From assembly GCF_009696485.1 (NCBI RefSeq), contig NZ_VULY01000018.1, positions 372,001 through 436,000 of the forward strand: a DNA stretch of 64,000 nucleotides, given 5' to 3'. This document shows positions 46,670 through 55,135 of the stretch, piece by piece. The position numbers and the translations under genes are program-made. The first letter of the stretch is position 1; every line of letters begins with the position of its first letter. Under the pieces are notes generated by a model. That model made no database searches, was not told the DNA's origin, and saw only the letters and a list, made by a program, of their open reading frames with translations. This DNA is from Suipraeoptans intestinalis (GTDB lineage Bacteria; Bacillota; Clostridia; Lachnospirales; Lachnospiraceae).

Positions 46670-47941
46670 TTATACACCTACTTTCTCTGGATTTGCAATA
46701 TAACCAAACACTGCGCTGGCTGCCGCCACTTCCGGCGACGCCAGATAGATCAGGGACTCCACATGTCCCATCCGTCCCACAAAGTTCCGATTAGTGGTGG
46801 AAACACAGCGCTCTCCCGCCGCCATGACTCCCATGTGACCGCCCATACAGGGGCCGCAGCTGGGGGTATTGACTGCACAGCCTGCATCTACAAAAATATC
46901 CATCAGTCCCTCCTGAATGCACTGCTTGTAGATCTTCTGGGTGGCCGGAATGACCATGACTCTCACATCCTGATGTACCGTCCGTCCCTTCAAGATCGCC
47001 GCTGCTTTCCTCATATCTTCGATCCTGCCATTGGTACAGGAGCCGATCACCACCTGCTGGATGTAGATGGGATCCATCGCCTCTACCTCGTCAATCGTTC
47101 TGGCATTTTCCGGCAGATGTGGAAATGCCACCGTCGGACGCACCTGATCCAGACAGACTTCTACCACTTCGTCATAAACGGCGTCCTCATCCGCCTCATA
47201 AACGGTGTACGCTTTCTTGGAATGCTCCGCCATATACGCTTCCGTCTCCCGGTCTACCGGAAAGATCCCGTTTTTTGCCCCCGCCTCAATGGCCATGTTA
47301 GCAATGGTAAACCGGTCTGCCATGGAAAGCTGGGAGACTCCCTCTCCCACAAACTCAATGGACTTGTAAAGCGCTCCGTCCACTCCTATTTTCCCAATGA
47401 GATGCAGGATCACATCCTTCCCGCTGACATAGGGGGGAAGCGTCCCTGTCAGAACGCACCGGATGGCCGACGGCACCTTGAACCAAAGCCTTCCGGTTGC
47501 CATACCGGTAGCGATATCTGTCGTTCCCACGCCTGTAGAAAACGCCCCCAGCGCTCCATAGGTACAGGTATGTGAGTCTGCTCCTATAATGCACTCTCCC
47601 GCCGTGACCACTCCTGCTTCCGGAAGTACCGCATGCTCTACCCCTGATTTCCCCTGCTCAAAAAACCACTTCAGTTCCTGCTGCCTTGCAAACTCCCTGA
47701 TAGCCTTGGAATTCTCTGCAGATTTAATATCTTTATTGGGTGTGAAATGATCCGGAACCATTACCACCTTATCTTTGTCAAATACCTTCTGTGCCATTTC
47801 CTTAAAAATCGGAAGTGCCATTGGCCCCGTGATATCATTGGCCATGACCACATCCAGTTCTGCCTCTATCAACTGACCTGCTTCTACCTGATCCAATCTC
47901 GCATGAGCTGCCAGGATTTTCTGTGTCATCGTCATTCCCAT
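46670..47941 (-). CDS. leuC: 3-isopropylmalate dehydratase large subunit
   Basis: This is the aconitase-family [4Fe-4S] subunit that isomerises isopropylmalate for leucine synthesis. The 423-residue protein has [20 protein letters not shown] (first cluster Cys), [13 protein letters not shown] and [11 protein letters not shown] (the remaining two Cys). This is the short archaeal/clostridial type. The start at 47941 follows AGGAGG; an upstream in-frame extension overlaps the promoter. leuA and leuB are not in the window. Confidence 0.92.
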   Translation of the reverse strand: MGMTMTQKILAAHARLDQVEAGQLIEAELDVVMANDITGPMALPIFKEMAQKVFDKDKVVMVPDHFTPNKDIKSAENSKAIREFARQQELKWFFEQGKSGVEHAVLPEAGVVTAGECIIGADSHTCTYGALGAFSTGVGTTDIATGMATGRLWFKVPSAIRCVLTGTLPPYVSGKDVILHLIGKIGVDGALYKSIEFVGEGVSQLSMADRFTIANMAIEAGAKNGIFPVDRETEAYMAEHSKKAYTVYEADEDAVYDEVVEVCLDQVRPTVAFPHLPENARTIDEVEAMDPIYIQQVVIGSCTNGRIEDMRKAAAILKGRTVHQDVRVMVIPATQKIYKQCIQEGLMDIFVDAGCAVNTPSCGPCMGGHMGVMAAGERCVSTTNRNFVGRMGHVESLIYLASPEVAAASAVFGYIANPEKVGV

Positions 47942-47975
47942 TCCAACTTCCTCCTGTCCTAAAGCTTTGGCTAGT

Positions 47976-48005
47976 ATTCTAACATAGATCCACAAATTCA
48001 CGCAA
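47976..48005 (-). promoter_or_regulatory. Promoter of leuC-leuD-thrC
   Basis: TTGCGT at 48000-48005 and TAGAAT at 47976-47981, spacer 18. Confidence 0.5.
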
Positions 48006-48055
48006 GGAAGAATGCCAAACAGCCTTTTCTCATCAAAGGTTGATTAAATTATGCA

Positions 48056-48103
48056 AAAGAGACTCCCAAAAGCAAGCTCCCACCTGCCCTTAGAAGTCTC
48101 TTT
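48056..48103 (-). terminator. Terminator after the wall protein gene
   Basis: AAAGAGACT pairs with AGTCTCTTT and is followed by UUUUGC on the transcript. Confidence 0.7.
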
Positions 48104-48161
48104 GATGTTTTATATCAGTTTCGTGTCAGTTTCGGGGAATCATCGGATCCTTATTCAATCC

Positions 48162-51100
48162 TTATCCGATCCATGCTCCGCTTCCGGCAAAGCGATAGTT
48201 GGTCCCACCTACATTGATCACGGTGCCGGCTGCCATAGAGCCGTCTGCTTTCAGATAGTACCAGGTATTTCCCTGCTGCAGCCAGCCGGTCTGCATGGCT
48301 CCGCTTTCATTCAGGAAATACCAGCTTCCTCCCGTCTGTACCCAACCGGTCTGCATGGCTCCGCTTCCGTTTAGGAAATACCAGTTGCCACTGTCCTGTA
48401 CCCAGCCGGTCTGCATGGCTCCGCTTCCATCCAGGAAGTACCAGGTATCTCCGTCTTTGGCCCAGCCGATCCGCATCGCTCCGTTTTCTGCCAGCAGATA
48501 CCACTTTCCGCCGTCCTGCAGCCAGCCGGTCTTCATGGCTCCGCTTCCGTCCAGGAAGTACCAGCTTCCTCCTGTCTGTACCCAGCCGGTCCTCATAGCT
48601 CCGCTTCCATCCAGGAAGTACCAGGTATCTCCATCCTGTACCCAGCCGGTCTGCATCTTAGCAGTCTTTTTATCGAAGAAATACCAGCTTCCTCCGATTC
48701 CTGCCCAGCCCTTCTGCGCCTTGCTTTCAGAAGTCAGATAATACCAGTTGCCATCTGCCTGTACCCAGCGGCAGCACTCCAGATATCCCTGGGCATTAAA
48801 GTAGTACATTTCTCCTTCAATCTCCGCGATCTGCGCCTTTGGATAAGTCCCATCCGCATACCGGTACCATTTTCCAACGCTGTCTTCTCTCCAGCCGGCC
48901 TTTTCTTCTTCTTTTTTCGGCTGTGTCACTTTACGCAGGAAAGTCTGCGCCCCCTCTGCCTTTAATGCTACGGTAATACGATATTCCAGTTCCTTTCCGG
49001 TTGTATTTGCCGGAACACGCACGATCACCTTCTCCGGTTTCTCGTGTCTTTCTACTTTTACAGAAACGCCGTCCACCTTATTTTCGGTATCTTTCTCATA
49101 AACTTCCACCACTGCGTCCCAGTTATCCTTTGTCAGATGATCGCCCACTGCCGTCACAATGATAAAGTCTTCTTCTGCTTTTACCTCTTTGCAGCAGGTC
49201 TTTACGTCACGGATCACCGGAACCTGTGCTTCCTCTTTCGCCTTCACCACGATAGTTGCCTGTTTGGATTCCCCGCCTGTTTTCGGTGCCACAGTGATCG
49301 TGTAGGTTTTATCTTCTTTCGTATCATTTTTCGGGCATTCAAATGTAATGGTCACCTTCTGGGCCGTTGTCATAAAGTCAGGTATCAGCTCTCCGGAGGG
49401 ATCTGCCTTAATGGTAATATTGTCCGGCATATCGAAGTGACTGATCCCGAGGCTGTCCAAAGCGGTTCCTTCTATCTCCAGGACTGCCTGTCCGCCCTCT
49501 GCCGGAAGCTCTGCACCGGATTTTACCGTTACACCCGTTACTGTAGTCACTTCTTCTACATACCCATCCTGCAGGATAGATACCGTCTTTGCTTCTGCGC
49601 CTTCTTTCACAGATGTTACGATCAGACGATATTCTCTTTCTTTCTCTGTCCTGTTTTCAGGAATCGCTATCATGCCTTCTGTAGCGGAAATCATGATTGT
49701 CTTTGCTGTCAGATCTTTTTTCTCTACTCCGTCCTCAAAGACCTTCACTTCCCTTGTGTAGTTCTCCGTTGTCAGGTTTTCTCCTTCCACTGTAAAGTCT
49801 ACACGCTCTCCCTTTGCACTTACACGGGTTTTGTCTGCCGTTACTTTTGTGATCACAGCATCGACCGGCTGAGGCGTAACCTCTTCCTTCCCTTTTACTA
49901 CAATGGTAACCTGTTTGGATTCTCCGCCTGTTTTGGGTACTGCCGTAACGGTATAGGTCTTATCTTCTTTCGCCTCGTTTGCAGGCAATCTCAACGTGGC
50001 CACTACCTTCGTCTGTTTTGTCGTATAGGCAATCTCTGCAGATGGATCCACTGATACTGTAATTCCATCCGGTTCATTGGTATGTTCTTCTTCCCGGCTG
50101 TCCAGGTCGGTTCCCAAAATATTGACAACAGCCGATCCGCCCTCTGCCGGAAGCTCTGCGCCGGATTTTACCTGCATTCTCTGAATCTCAGCCTTGGCCG
50201 GTTCCGGTATGGGTTCCTCCGTCCCTTCCCCTTTGGCCTGCTTGACAACTGCTGTCTGCCCTGACGCTCCTTCTATCGTCGGTGTTACGGTCAGACGATA
50301 TTCCCTTTCCTTATTGGTCTTATTTTCGGGAATCGCCATTACTCCGTTCCCCTTCGTCCCGTTATTTTCAACGTTGATCTTGATAGGGCTTACTACCACT
50401 GCGGAAGTTTCTGCTCCATCTTCAAATACCTTCACTGCCGCTGTGTAGTTGTCCTTCGTCAGATTTTCTCCCGTTACCGTAAAGTCTACCGGCCCTCCTT
50501 TTGCTTCTACGTTGGCCGGATCCACCTCCACCTTCGTGATTACCGGAAGTAGTACCGGCTCCGGTGTCACGTTTTCCGCCTTTTTCACTATCACCGTCAC
50601 CGTCTTGGACTCTCCCCCCGCCTTTGGCGTTGCCGTAATGATATAGGTTTTGTCCTGATCCGTCTTGTTTTCCGGAAAGACAGCATCAAACATTACATAC
50701 TTTGCAGACGTCATCCATCCACTCAGCTCCACCGCCTCATCCGATGCAGAAATCTGAACGCCGTTGGGCGCCTCACTGGTCATCAGACCGTTGTTACTGT
50801 TATCCAGATCTGCTCCTCTTAATCTCAGATTTCTAAGGCCGCCTTCATGTGTGATCTCCACCGTCTCTTTACCGGTACCTACATCCACGAAACCGGTTAA
50901 TACGGATTTAGGGATTTCTACGGCAGAATTTGTACCTTTTACTGTGATTTGAACGGATTTTGCTTCTCCCCCATCCTTTGGCGTTGCCGTAATGGTATAC
51001 ACTTTATCCGCCTCTTCTGTATTGGCCGGAAGCTTCGCCGTAAACACCACTTTTGAGGGACGCACCTCCCACGCAGAGAAGGTAACTTCCTGAGAATCCG

Positions 51101-51689
51101 CCGTAATATCCAGTTTGTCCGGCGCCTCAAAAGCTACTCCCGTTCCTTCTTTTAGCTTTTCTCCCGTGATGGTAATATCCACATTACCTCCCGCACTGGG
51201 AACTACCGGAAGGCCGCTGGTAATGGTCGTTACTTTGGTCTTGTCATCCACCGACGGCGCAGGCAAGTTGATCGTTTTCTGAAACGCCCGGTACCCGCTG
51301 GTGTCCTCTGTCGGCCAGAACTGCACGGCATAATTTGCCGCATAAATGTCTGTGTTCTTAGGCACCACCACCGTCACCGTCTTCTCCGTGTCACTTCCGG
51401 TCTGCTGGATAGAGCATTCTTCCGGCGTAAACTCTCTGCCGTTGGCACTGATCCTTGCTTTTACACCGATGGCTCCAAGATTTGTTCCGGTAACCGTGTA
51501 CACCACCTGTACTCTTTCATCAGACAGCGTCGTTCGCTCCTTTTCCTGCACATCCGTAAGACTGGCGATCGCACGCACCTCTCCTGCATTCTCCGGGGGT
51601 GTATCGTCCCCTCCTGCTGCAAATACCAGACTTCCCTGTGAAAACACAAGGGCTCCTGCCAGCAGCAGACTGATGATCTTCTTTTTCAT
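48162..51689 (-). CDS. Secreted wall-binding protein with Ig-like and choline-binding-type repeats
   Basis: This 1175-residue protein starts with a signal peptide (MKKKIISLLLAGALVFSQGS, cleavage near AFA-AG). Residues ~30-920 hold about seven IPT/Ig-like modules of ~100 residues in two alternating types. One opens SGAELPAEGG and ends GTDLDS; the other opens with KGGPVDFTVTGENLT-like segments. Each ends in a KTYTITATPKTGGESK-like strand. The last ~250 residues hold eleven ~20-residue repeats of the form W-x-x-D-G-x-WYFLDGSGAM-x-TG, the choline-binding/glucan-binding type. It has no LPXTG. It probably attaches non-covalently to wall polymers and presents the modules outside. The ligand is unknown. 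Confidence 0.85.
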   Translation of the reverse strand: MKKKIISLLLAGALVFSQGSLVFAAGGDDTPPENAGEVRAIASLTDVQEKERTTLSDERVQVVYTVTGTNLGAIGVKARISANGREFTPEECSIQQTGSDTEKTVTVVVPKNTDIYAANYAVQFWPTEDTSGYRAFQKTINLPAPSVDDKTKVTTITSGLPVVPSAGGNVDITITGEKLKEGTGVAFEAPDKLDITADSQEVTFSAWEVRPSKVVFTAKLPANTEEADKVYTITATPKDGGEAKSVQITVKGTNSAVEIPKSVLTGFVDVGTGKETVEITHEGGLRNLRLRGADLDNSNNGLMTSEAPNGVQISASDEAVELSGWMTSAKYVMFDAVFPENKTDQDKTYIITATPKAGGESKTVTVIVKKAENVTPEPVLLPVITKVEVDPANVEAKGGPVDFTVTGENLTKDNYTAAVKVFEDGAETSAVVVSPIKINVENNGTKGNGVMAIPENKTNKEREYRLTVTPTIEGASGQTAVVKQAKGEGTEEPIPEPAKAEIQRMQVKSGAELPAEGGSAVVNILGTDLDSREEEHTNEPDGITVSVDPSAEIAYTTKQTKVVATLRLPANEAKEDKTYTVTAVPKTGGESKQVTIVVKGKEEVTPQPVDAVITKVTADKTRVSAKGERVDFTVEGENLTTENYTREVKVFEDGVEKKDLTAKTIMISATEGMIAIPENRTEKEREYRLIVTSVKEGAEAKTVSILQDGYVEEVTTVTGVTVKSGAELPAEGGQAVLEIEGTALDSLGISHFDMPDNITIKADPSGELIPDFMTTAQKVTITFECPKNDTKEDKTYTITVAPKTGGESKQATIVVKAKEEAQVPVIRDVKTCCKEVKAEEDFIIVTAVGDHLTKDNWDAVVEVYEKDTENKVDGVSVKVERHEKPEKVIVRVPANTTGKELEYRITVALKAEGAQTFLRKVTQPKKEEEKAGWREDSVGKWYRYADGTYPKAQIAEIEGEMYYFNAQGYLECCRWVQADGNWYYLTSESKAQKGWAGIGGSWYFFDKKTAKMQTGWVQDGDTWYFLDGSGAMRTGWVQTGGSWYFLDGSGAMKTGWLQDGGKWYLLAENGAMRIGWAKDGDTWYFLDGSGAMQTGWVQDSGNWYFLNGSGAMQTGWVQTGGSWYFLNESGAMQTGWLQQGNTWYYLKADGSMAAGTVINVGGTNYRFAGSGAWIG
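48237..48715 (-). repeat. 60-bp tandem repeats coding for wall-binding modules
   Basis: About eight near-identical 60-bp units encode the WYFLDGSGAM repeats. Neighbouring units share long identical runs, so copy number could change by recombination. Confidence 0.8.
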
Positions 51690-51742
51690 TCTCTCTCCTC
51701 CTGTTTTGTCTTCTTGAATTTCTCGCTCTGAGAACTTCTTCC

Positions 51743-51748
51743 ATTATA
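51743..51748 (-). promoter_or_regulatory. Probable -10 of the wall protein gene
   Basis: TATAAT about 55 bases before the start codon. No good -35 is present at 16-18 bases (the region is GA-rich), suggesting activator dependence or another sigma factor. Confidence 0.4.
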
Positions 51749-52044
51749 CTGGATTCTTTGACCCCTCTCCACCGTTTCAATGCATTTGCTTATTGGTTTT
51801 TTTTGTATATCAGCTTATTTATTTGTATTTTCTATATGTGGGGTTGTTCTTTTTTGAAATGCCCCAACAGGTGTCCCAGGAAACGTTTTGTAAAATATCT
51901 TTTTTGATTGATTGACGCTTTTCCCCCTTATTCTTCTCTTCTATTCATTTCCATTCCGAGTAATAAAAAAACAACAAACCATTATGATTTGCTGTTTCAT
52001 TTATTCCGGACATGGTAAACTTGCGGTTGTTTGTATGATCAGCG
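51749..52044. other. Intergenic region, mostly A/T-rich
   Basis: It contains a terminator (51964-51996) for the upstream small membrane gene. The A/T-rich stretch from 51780 to 51960 holds short U runs and a weak GGGG/CCCC hairpin (about 51840-51870). Nothing else was recognised. Confidence 0.5.
51964..51996 (-). terminator. Terminator of the CmpB/PHP unit
   Basis: AACAGCAAA pairs with TTTGTTGTT (one G-U), followed by TTTTTTTA on the transcript. Confidence 0.7.
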
Positions 52045-52308
52045 TTAGAATATCGCTGAATAAAACGGAATCAGCATATGAAGCAGAATGATCCCTAGTC
52101 CGTATATCCCACCCATCAAAGCTCCGACTGTACAAAGCAGAATGACAGTCAGATTCATAATGATAGCCGCATACTTATAAATCTTTTCTTTGGAAAAAAA
52201 TGCGAGCAAAATACAGCCATAGAAGCCACACCACAACCCATATTTCAATCCGTTTTTGTAGATCTCGCCTATCCCGCTCCTACCGATGCCACTTCCTGTT
52301 TCTGGCAT
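52045..52308 (-). CDS. Small membrane protein, unknown
   Basis: The frame allows up to 87 residues, with a hydrophobic stretch from about residue 22 to the end (two or three membrane segments; LMGGIYGLGIILLHMLIPFY). The first ATG lies inside the end of the preceding gene and has no clear ribosome site, so the true start may be a TTG near residue 21. No family was recognised; it is probably co-transcribed with the CmpB-type gene. Confidence 0.45.
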   Translation of the reverse strand: MPETGSGIGRSGIGEIYKNGLKYGLWCGFYGCILLAFFSKEKIYKYAAIIMNLTVILLCTVGALMGGIYGLGIILLHMLIPFYSAIF

Positions 52309-53146
52309 ACTCTTTTAATTCGTTCAACATACTCTGATGCTCTCTGGACTGCATCTTCGGAAAAGCTTTCAGCAGACGGTTCCCCACCTTGCTTCTGTAA
52401 TCCATCATCTCCTGGTAGCGCTTCCGCAGCTCGGCCTGCGCATCCTCCAGCTTCTTTCTGCCCTCCAGCTGCATTTCTTCCAGTTTCTTTCTTCCTTCAG
52501 CCTGCACATCCTCCAGTCTCTTCTTCCCTTCCTTTTGCACTTCCAGCGTATCCAGAACATTTTCCGAAAGACTTTCTCCTACTTTATTGGACAGCACCTT
52601 CAATTCTGCCGCGATCTTTTCCATGGCTTCCAGCTTTTTATTCAGCTTCAGGATGCCCGCCACCGTCACATACAGGTCGGCTAACAGCGCACCTGTTAAC
52701 AGTACCAGCAACACCAGCCCTACTGTGGTGGGGATTAACTGAACGCCTTTTTGTATCACCGGATGGATCAGCAGGACGATCGCCACCAGTGCTACTCCCC
52801 AGATCAGGGAAAACAAAAGGCAGACATATCCGCCGATATTGAAGGGACGATTGGAATAATCCCACCACTTGTGATGGAACAGCTTGTCCAGCACATAGCC
52901 CGTGATCCCTTCAATGACAGTCACCAGAACCGTCCCCACTATGTATAAAAGTAAAAGATTCGTCCGCAGTGGTTCTAAAAACAGCAGCACCACCGCAACC
53001 CCCACTCCATAGATGGGACAGATAGGGCCGTTTAAAAATCCGCGATTGACAAATGTCTTCTGTACGACTGTGGCATACATGACCTCCACACACCACCCCA
53101 GGATCCCGTAAGCAAAAAAATACCAAATAAACTCATATACCCTCAT
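52280..53146 (-). CDS. CmpB-type putative ABC transporter permease with coiled-coil tail
   Basis: The 288-residue protein has five or six membrane segments in residues 1-165 (FFAYGILGWCVEVMYATVV, GPICPIYGVGV, YVLDKLFHHKWWDYSNRPFN), which is the PF06541 CmpB-like domain. No ATPase partner is adjacent, and the transporter role is only a family label. Residues 165-265 form a charged coiled coil with 11-residue repeats (EGRKKLEDVQA and variants). The start at 53146 follows GGAG; the TTG at 53152 is less likely. Confidence 0.8.
   Translation of the reverse strand: MRVYEFIWYFFAYGILGWCVEVMYATVVQKTFVNRGFLNGPICPIYGVGVAVVLLFLEPLRTNLLLLYIVGTVLVTVIEGITGYVLDKLFHHKWWDYSNRPFNIGGYVCLLFSLIWGVALVAIVLLIHPVIQKGVQLIPTTVGLVLLVLLTGALLADLYVTVAGILKLNKKLEAMEKIAAELKVLSNKVGESLSENVLDTLEVQKEGKKRLEDVQAEGRKKLEEMQLEGRKKLEDAQAELRKRYQEMMDYRSKVGNRLLKAFPKMQSREHQSMLNELKEYARNRKWHR
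52443..52541 (-). repeat. Three 33-bp tandem repeats
   Basis: Three contiguous 33-bp units encode EGRKKLE-type 11-residue repeats in the coiled coil. The eleven-residue period suits a right-handed coiled coil. Confidence 0.75.
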
Positions 53147-53152
53147 GAACAA

Positions 53153-53992
53153 CTACTCCGCTTTCTTGTGTTTTCCATTTTCAAGAAGAGGGATCTCTAT
53201 GGGATCGATGGCGTTCAGCGGATTTTCTATCTCACCTTTTTGCCTTCTTTTTCTCCTTTTAATGATTTCCCCCATTTTATTGTAGATCCAAAAAGAATAA
53301 ACCAAGATCTTATTGGCCCTTCCCATCTTGTCTTTTGTCGTTTTTCCGTACAGCCTGCCTCCTGCCTCAACAGGCGCCTTTTCCCTGATCAAAGAGATCA
53401 GCTCGGTTTCACAGGTCACCCTCCGGGGCAGTATGGTATAACCTGTACCGATACAGTCCGGCCGATGTGAATCACTTCCTCCGATGCCCACCTTTTTGTA
53501 TCGACTGGCAAGCCTGGAGGCTCCTTCGTTGGATTCTTTTGATTCGCAGGCATTAAATACTTCAAAGAAATCAAACCGCTTGGCAATCTCCGGCGCCCTG
53601 AAATACCTCTTGGTCGTGGCAAAGCTAAGATACTTCTCTCCACAGGGATGCGCCGGTCCTAAAATACCGCCGTGCCTGTGTACGATATCGATCAAAATAG
53701 ACACTGGAAGCCCCCTCAGCTCCAGGATCCGCATCTTCACCTCCTGTGGCATGATGCATAAGATATGCCCCGCATCGCAGGTGTCGTATTCAATCCCTTT
53801 TAACACCACAAAATCTTTGTGGCGTTTCCCCTTTATATGTTCCTTCCAATAACGGTAACCTTTATAGGTGTCATGGTCTGTGATCAGCATCCCGTCAAAT
53901 CCACAGTCTTTCAATGTGGAAATATATTCTTCCAGACCAACTTTGCTGTCAACGGAACCTTCTTTTACATGACAATGCATATCTATTTTCAT
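53153..53992 (-). CDS. PHP-domain metal-dependent phosphoesterase
   Basis: The 279-residue protein has the PHP motifs: MKIDMHCHVKEGS (motif 1 His-x-His), LITDHDTYKGY (motif 2 Asp-His), a Glu in LKGIEYDT, GHILCIM, GGILGPAHPCGE, and GGSDSHRPDCIG (motif 4 Asp-x-His). These form a trinuclear metal site for phosphodiester or phosphate hydrolysis. The substrate is unknown. GGGGGAAC precedes the start. It abuts the CmpB-type gene, so the two are co-transcribed. Confidence 0.88.
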   Translation of the reverse strand: MKIDMHCHVKEGSVDSKVGLEEYISTLKDCGFDGMLITDHDTYKGYRYWKEHIKGKRHKDFVVLKGIEYDTCDAGHILCIMPQEVKMRILELRGLPVSILIDIVHRHGGILGPAHPCGEKYLSFATTKRYFRAPEIAKRFDFFEVFNACESKESNEGASRLASRYKKVGIGGSDSHRPDCIGTGYTILPRRVTCETELISLIREKAPVEAGGRLYGKTTKDKMGRANKILVYSFWIYNKMGEIIKRRKRRQKGEIENPLNAIDPIEIPLLENGKHKKAE

Positions 53993-54028
53993 GAACGGTT
54001 CCCCCTTTCCTCTTCTGACATGCGTATT

Positions 54029-54967
54029 CTAGTCATCCAGATCAAAAATGACAAATTCTTCTTCCTGGCTCTCCTTCTCTCCCGCTTCTTCTTTCCCCGC
54101 CTTTTTCTTGCGGGTCTTCTTTTCTCCTTCTACCCCTTCTTTTTCCTCTGCTTCCTCTTCTGACCATACTGTCTTTTGTTCCAGCTCCTCCCCTTCCAGA
54201 AGGAGAATCTCCTGGGAATCTTCAAGGCTTTCCTCCTCTGTGCCGTCTTCCTCCAGGATCCTTCTTGCCTGTTCAATTTCCGACTCTCTGGATTCTTCCT
54301 CTTTGATCTTTCTGGCGTAAACTTTTTCGTGCCGTCCTACTTTCCTGGAGTGCAGGATAAATTGAATCCAGATTCCGAGAATTGCCAGAATCCCTCCTAC
54401 CGCATATCCTACGATGGGCTGCAGAGTGATGTCCAAAACCTGTTCTGCCAAAAACACCAGTGAAGTGCCTGTCATGAGTCCGCCGGCAATACCTGTCACC
54501 GTCATGATCATAGGTGTCAGAAAGATTGCCGCCAGCACAGCCAGCACCGTGATGATCCCCGCTCCGATCAAAACGACGATCTCAGCGCTCCTTCCGAAGA
54601 ACATCTGTATGGCGGCTACCGTCGCCATTCCATAAACGCCCGTAAGGACAAAGGCTCCGATCCTCCGAAACACTGCACAAAGTATGCACAGCAGTACGCT
54701 GCTGCCCAGGATCACTGCCGTAGCTGTGGTCCCTTCCAGATTCATCAGCAAAACAACTGCGCTCCCTGCTGCCATTCCTGCAATCAGGCCCGACAAAGCA
54801 GCAAAGATACGGAAAAGCTTATATCCAAAAAAGCACAACAACAATCCCACTACAATGCTTATGATTGCAGATGCCAGTACGACCTGTGTGAAAGTTCCTC
54901 CTATGCTGCGGCTGGACGGAACCAGCTCAAACAGCAAAGACTTCCCTTGTTCTATCATTTGATCCAT
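54029..54967 (-). CDS. DUF4203/TMEM198-like membrane protein with acidic tail
   Basis: This 312-residue protein has seven hydrophobic segments (about 30-210) rich in Gly and Ala (GFKLFRIFAALSG-like GYKLFRIFAALSGLIAGM), as in DUF4203/TMEM198-like proteins. It is followed by a cytoplasmic tail of ~90 residues, mostly Glu, Lys and Ser (EEESRESEIEQARRILEED, KKTRKKKAGKEEAGEKE). The function is unknown. It is first in the run with the PHP and CmpB-type genes and has an extended -10 promoter at 55037-55042. Confidence 0.65.
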   Translation of the reverse strand: MDQMIEQGKSLLFELVPSSRSIGGTFTQVVLASAIISIVVGLLLCFFGYKLFRIFAALSGLIAGMAAGSAVVLLMNLEGTTATAVILGSSVLLCILCAVFRRIGAFVLTGVYGMATVAAIQMFFGRSAEIVVLIGAGIITVLAVLAAIFLTPMIMTVTGIAGGLMTGTSLVFLAEQVLDITLQPIVGYAVGGILAILGIWIQFILHSRKVGRHEKVYARKIKEEESRESEIEQARRILEEDGTEEESLEDSQEILLLEGEELEQKTVWSEEEAEEKEGVEGEKKTRKKKAGKEEAGEKESQEEEFVIFDLDD

Positions 54968-55036
54968 TTCTATTTTCTCTCCTTTGTTCCTCCGGCTTTT
55001 ACGCCGTCCTCTTATAATTTCTTTTGTTGAAACGCC

Positions 55037-55042
55037 ATTATA
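55037..55042 (-). promoter_or_regulatory. Extended -10 promoter for the DUF4203/PHP/CmpB run
   Basis: TATAAT preceded by TGG, 70 bases before the start codon; the -35 is weak. Confidence 0.5.
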
Positions 55043-55135
55043 CCATTATCCGGAGATTTTTTCCATGAAAAAAATCAGTCTGTGCTTTTTACAGATGTAT
55101 GATCCGGTCTGCCGCACACGCTTTTTCTGCCATCC

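Noticed and set aside
48237-48715. CRISPR-like array
   Set aside because: The 60-bp units are in frame, code for wall-binding repeats and lack distinct spacers.
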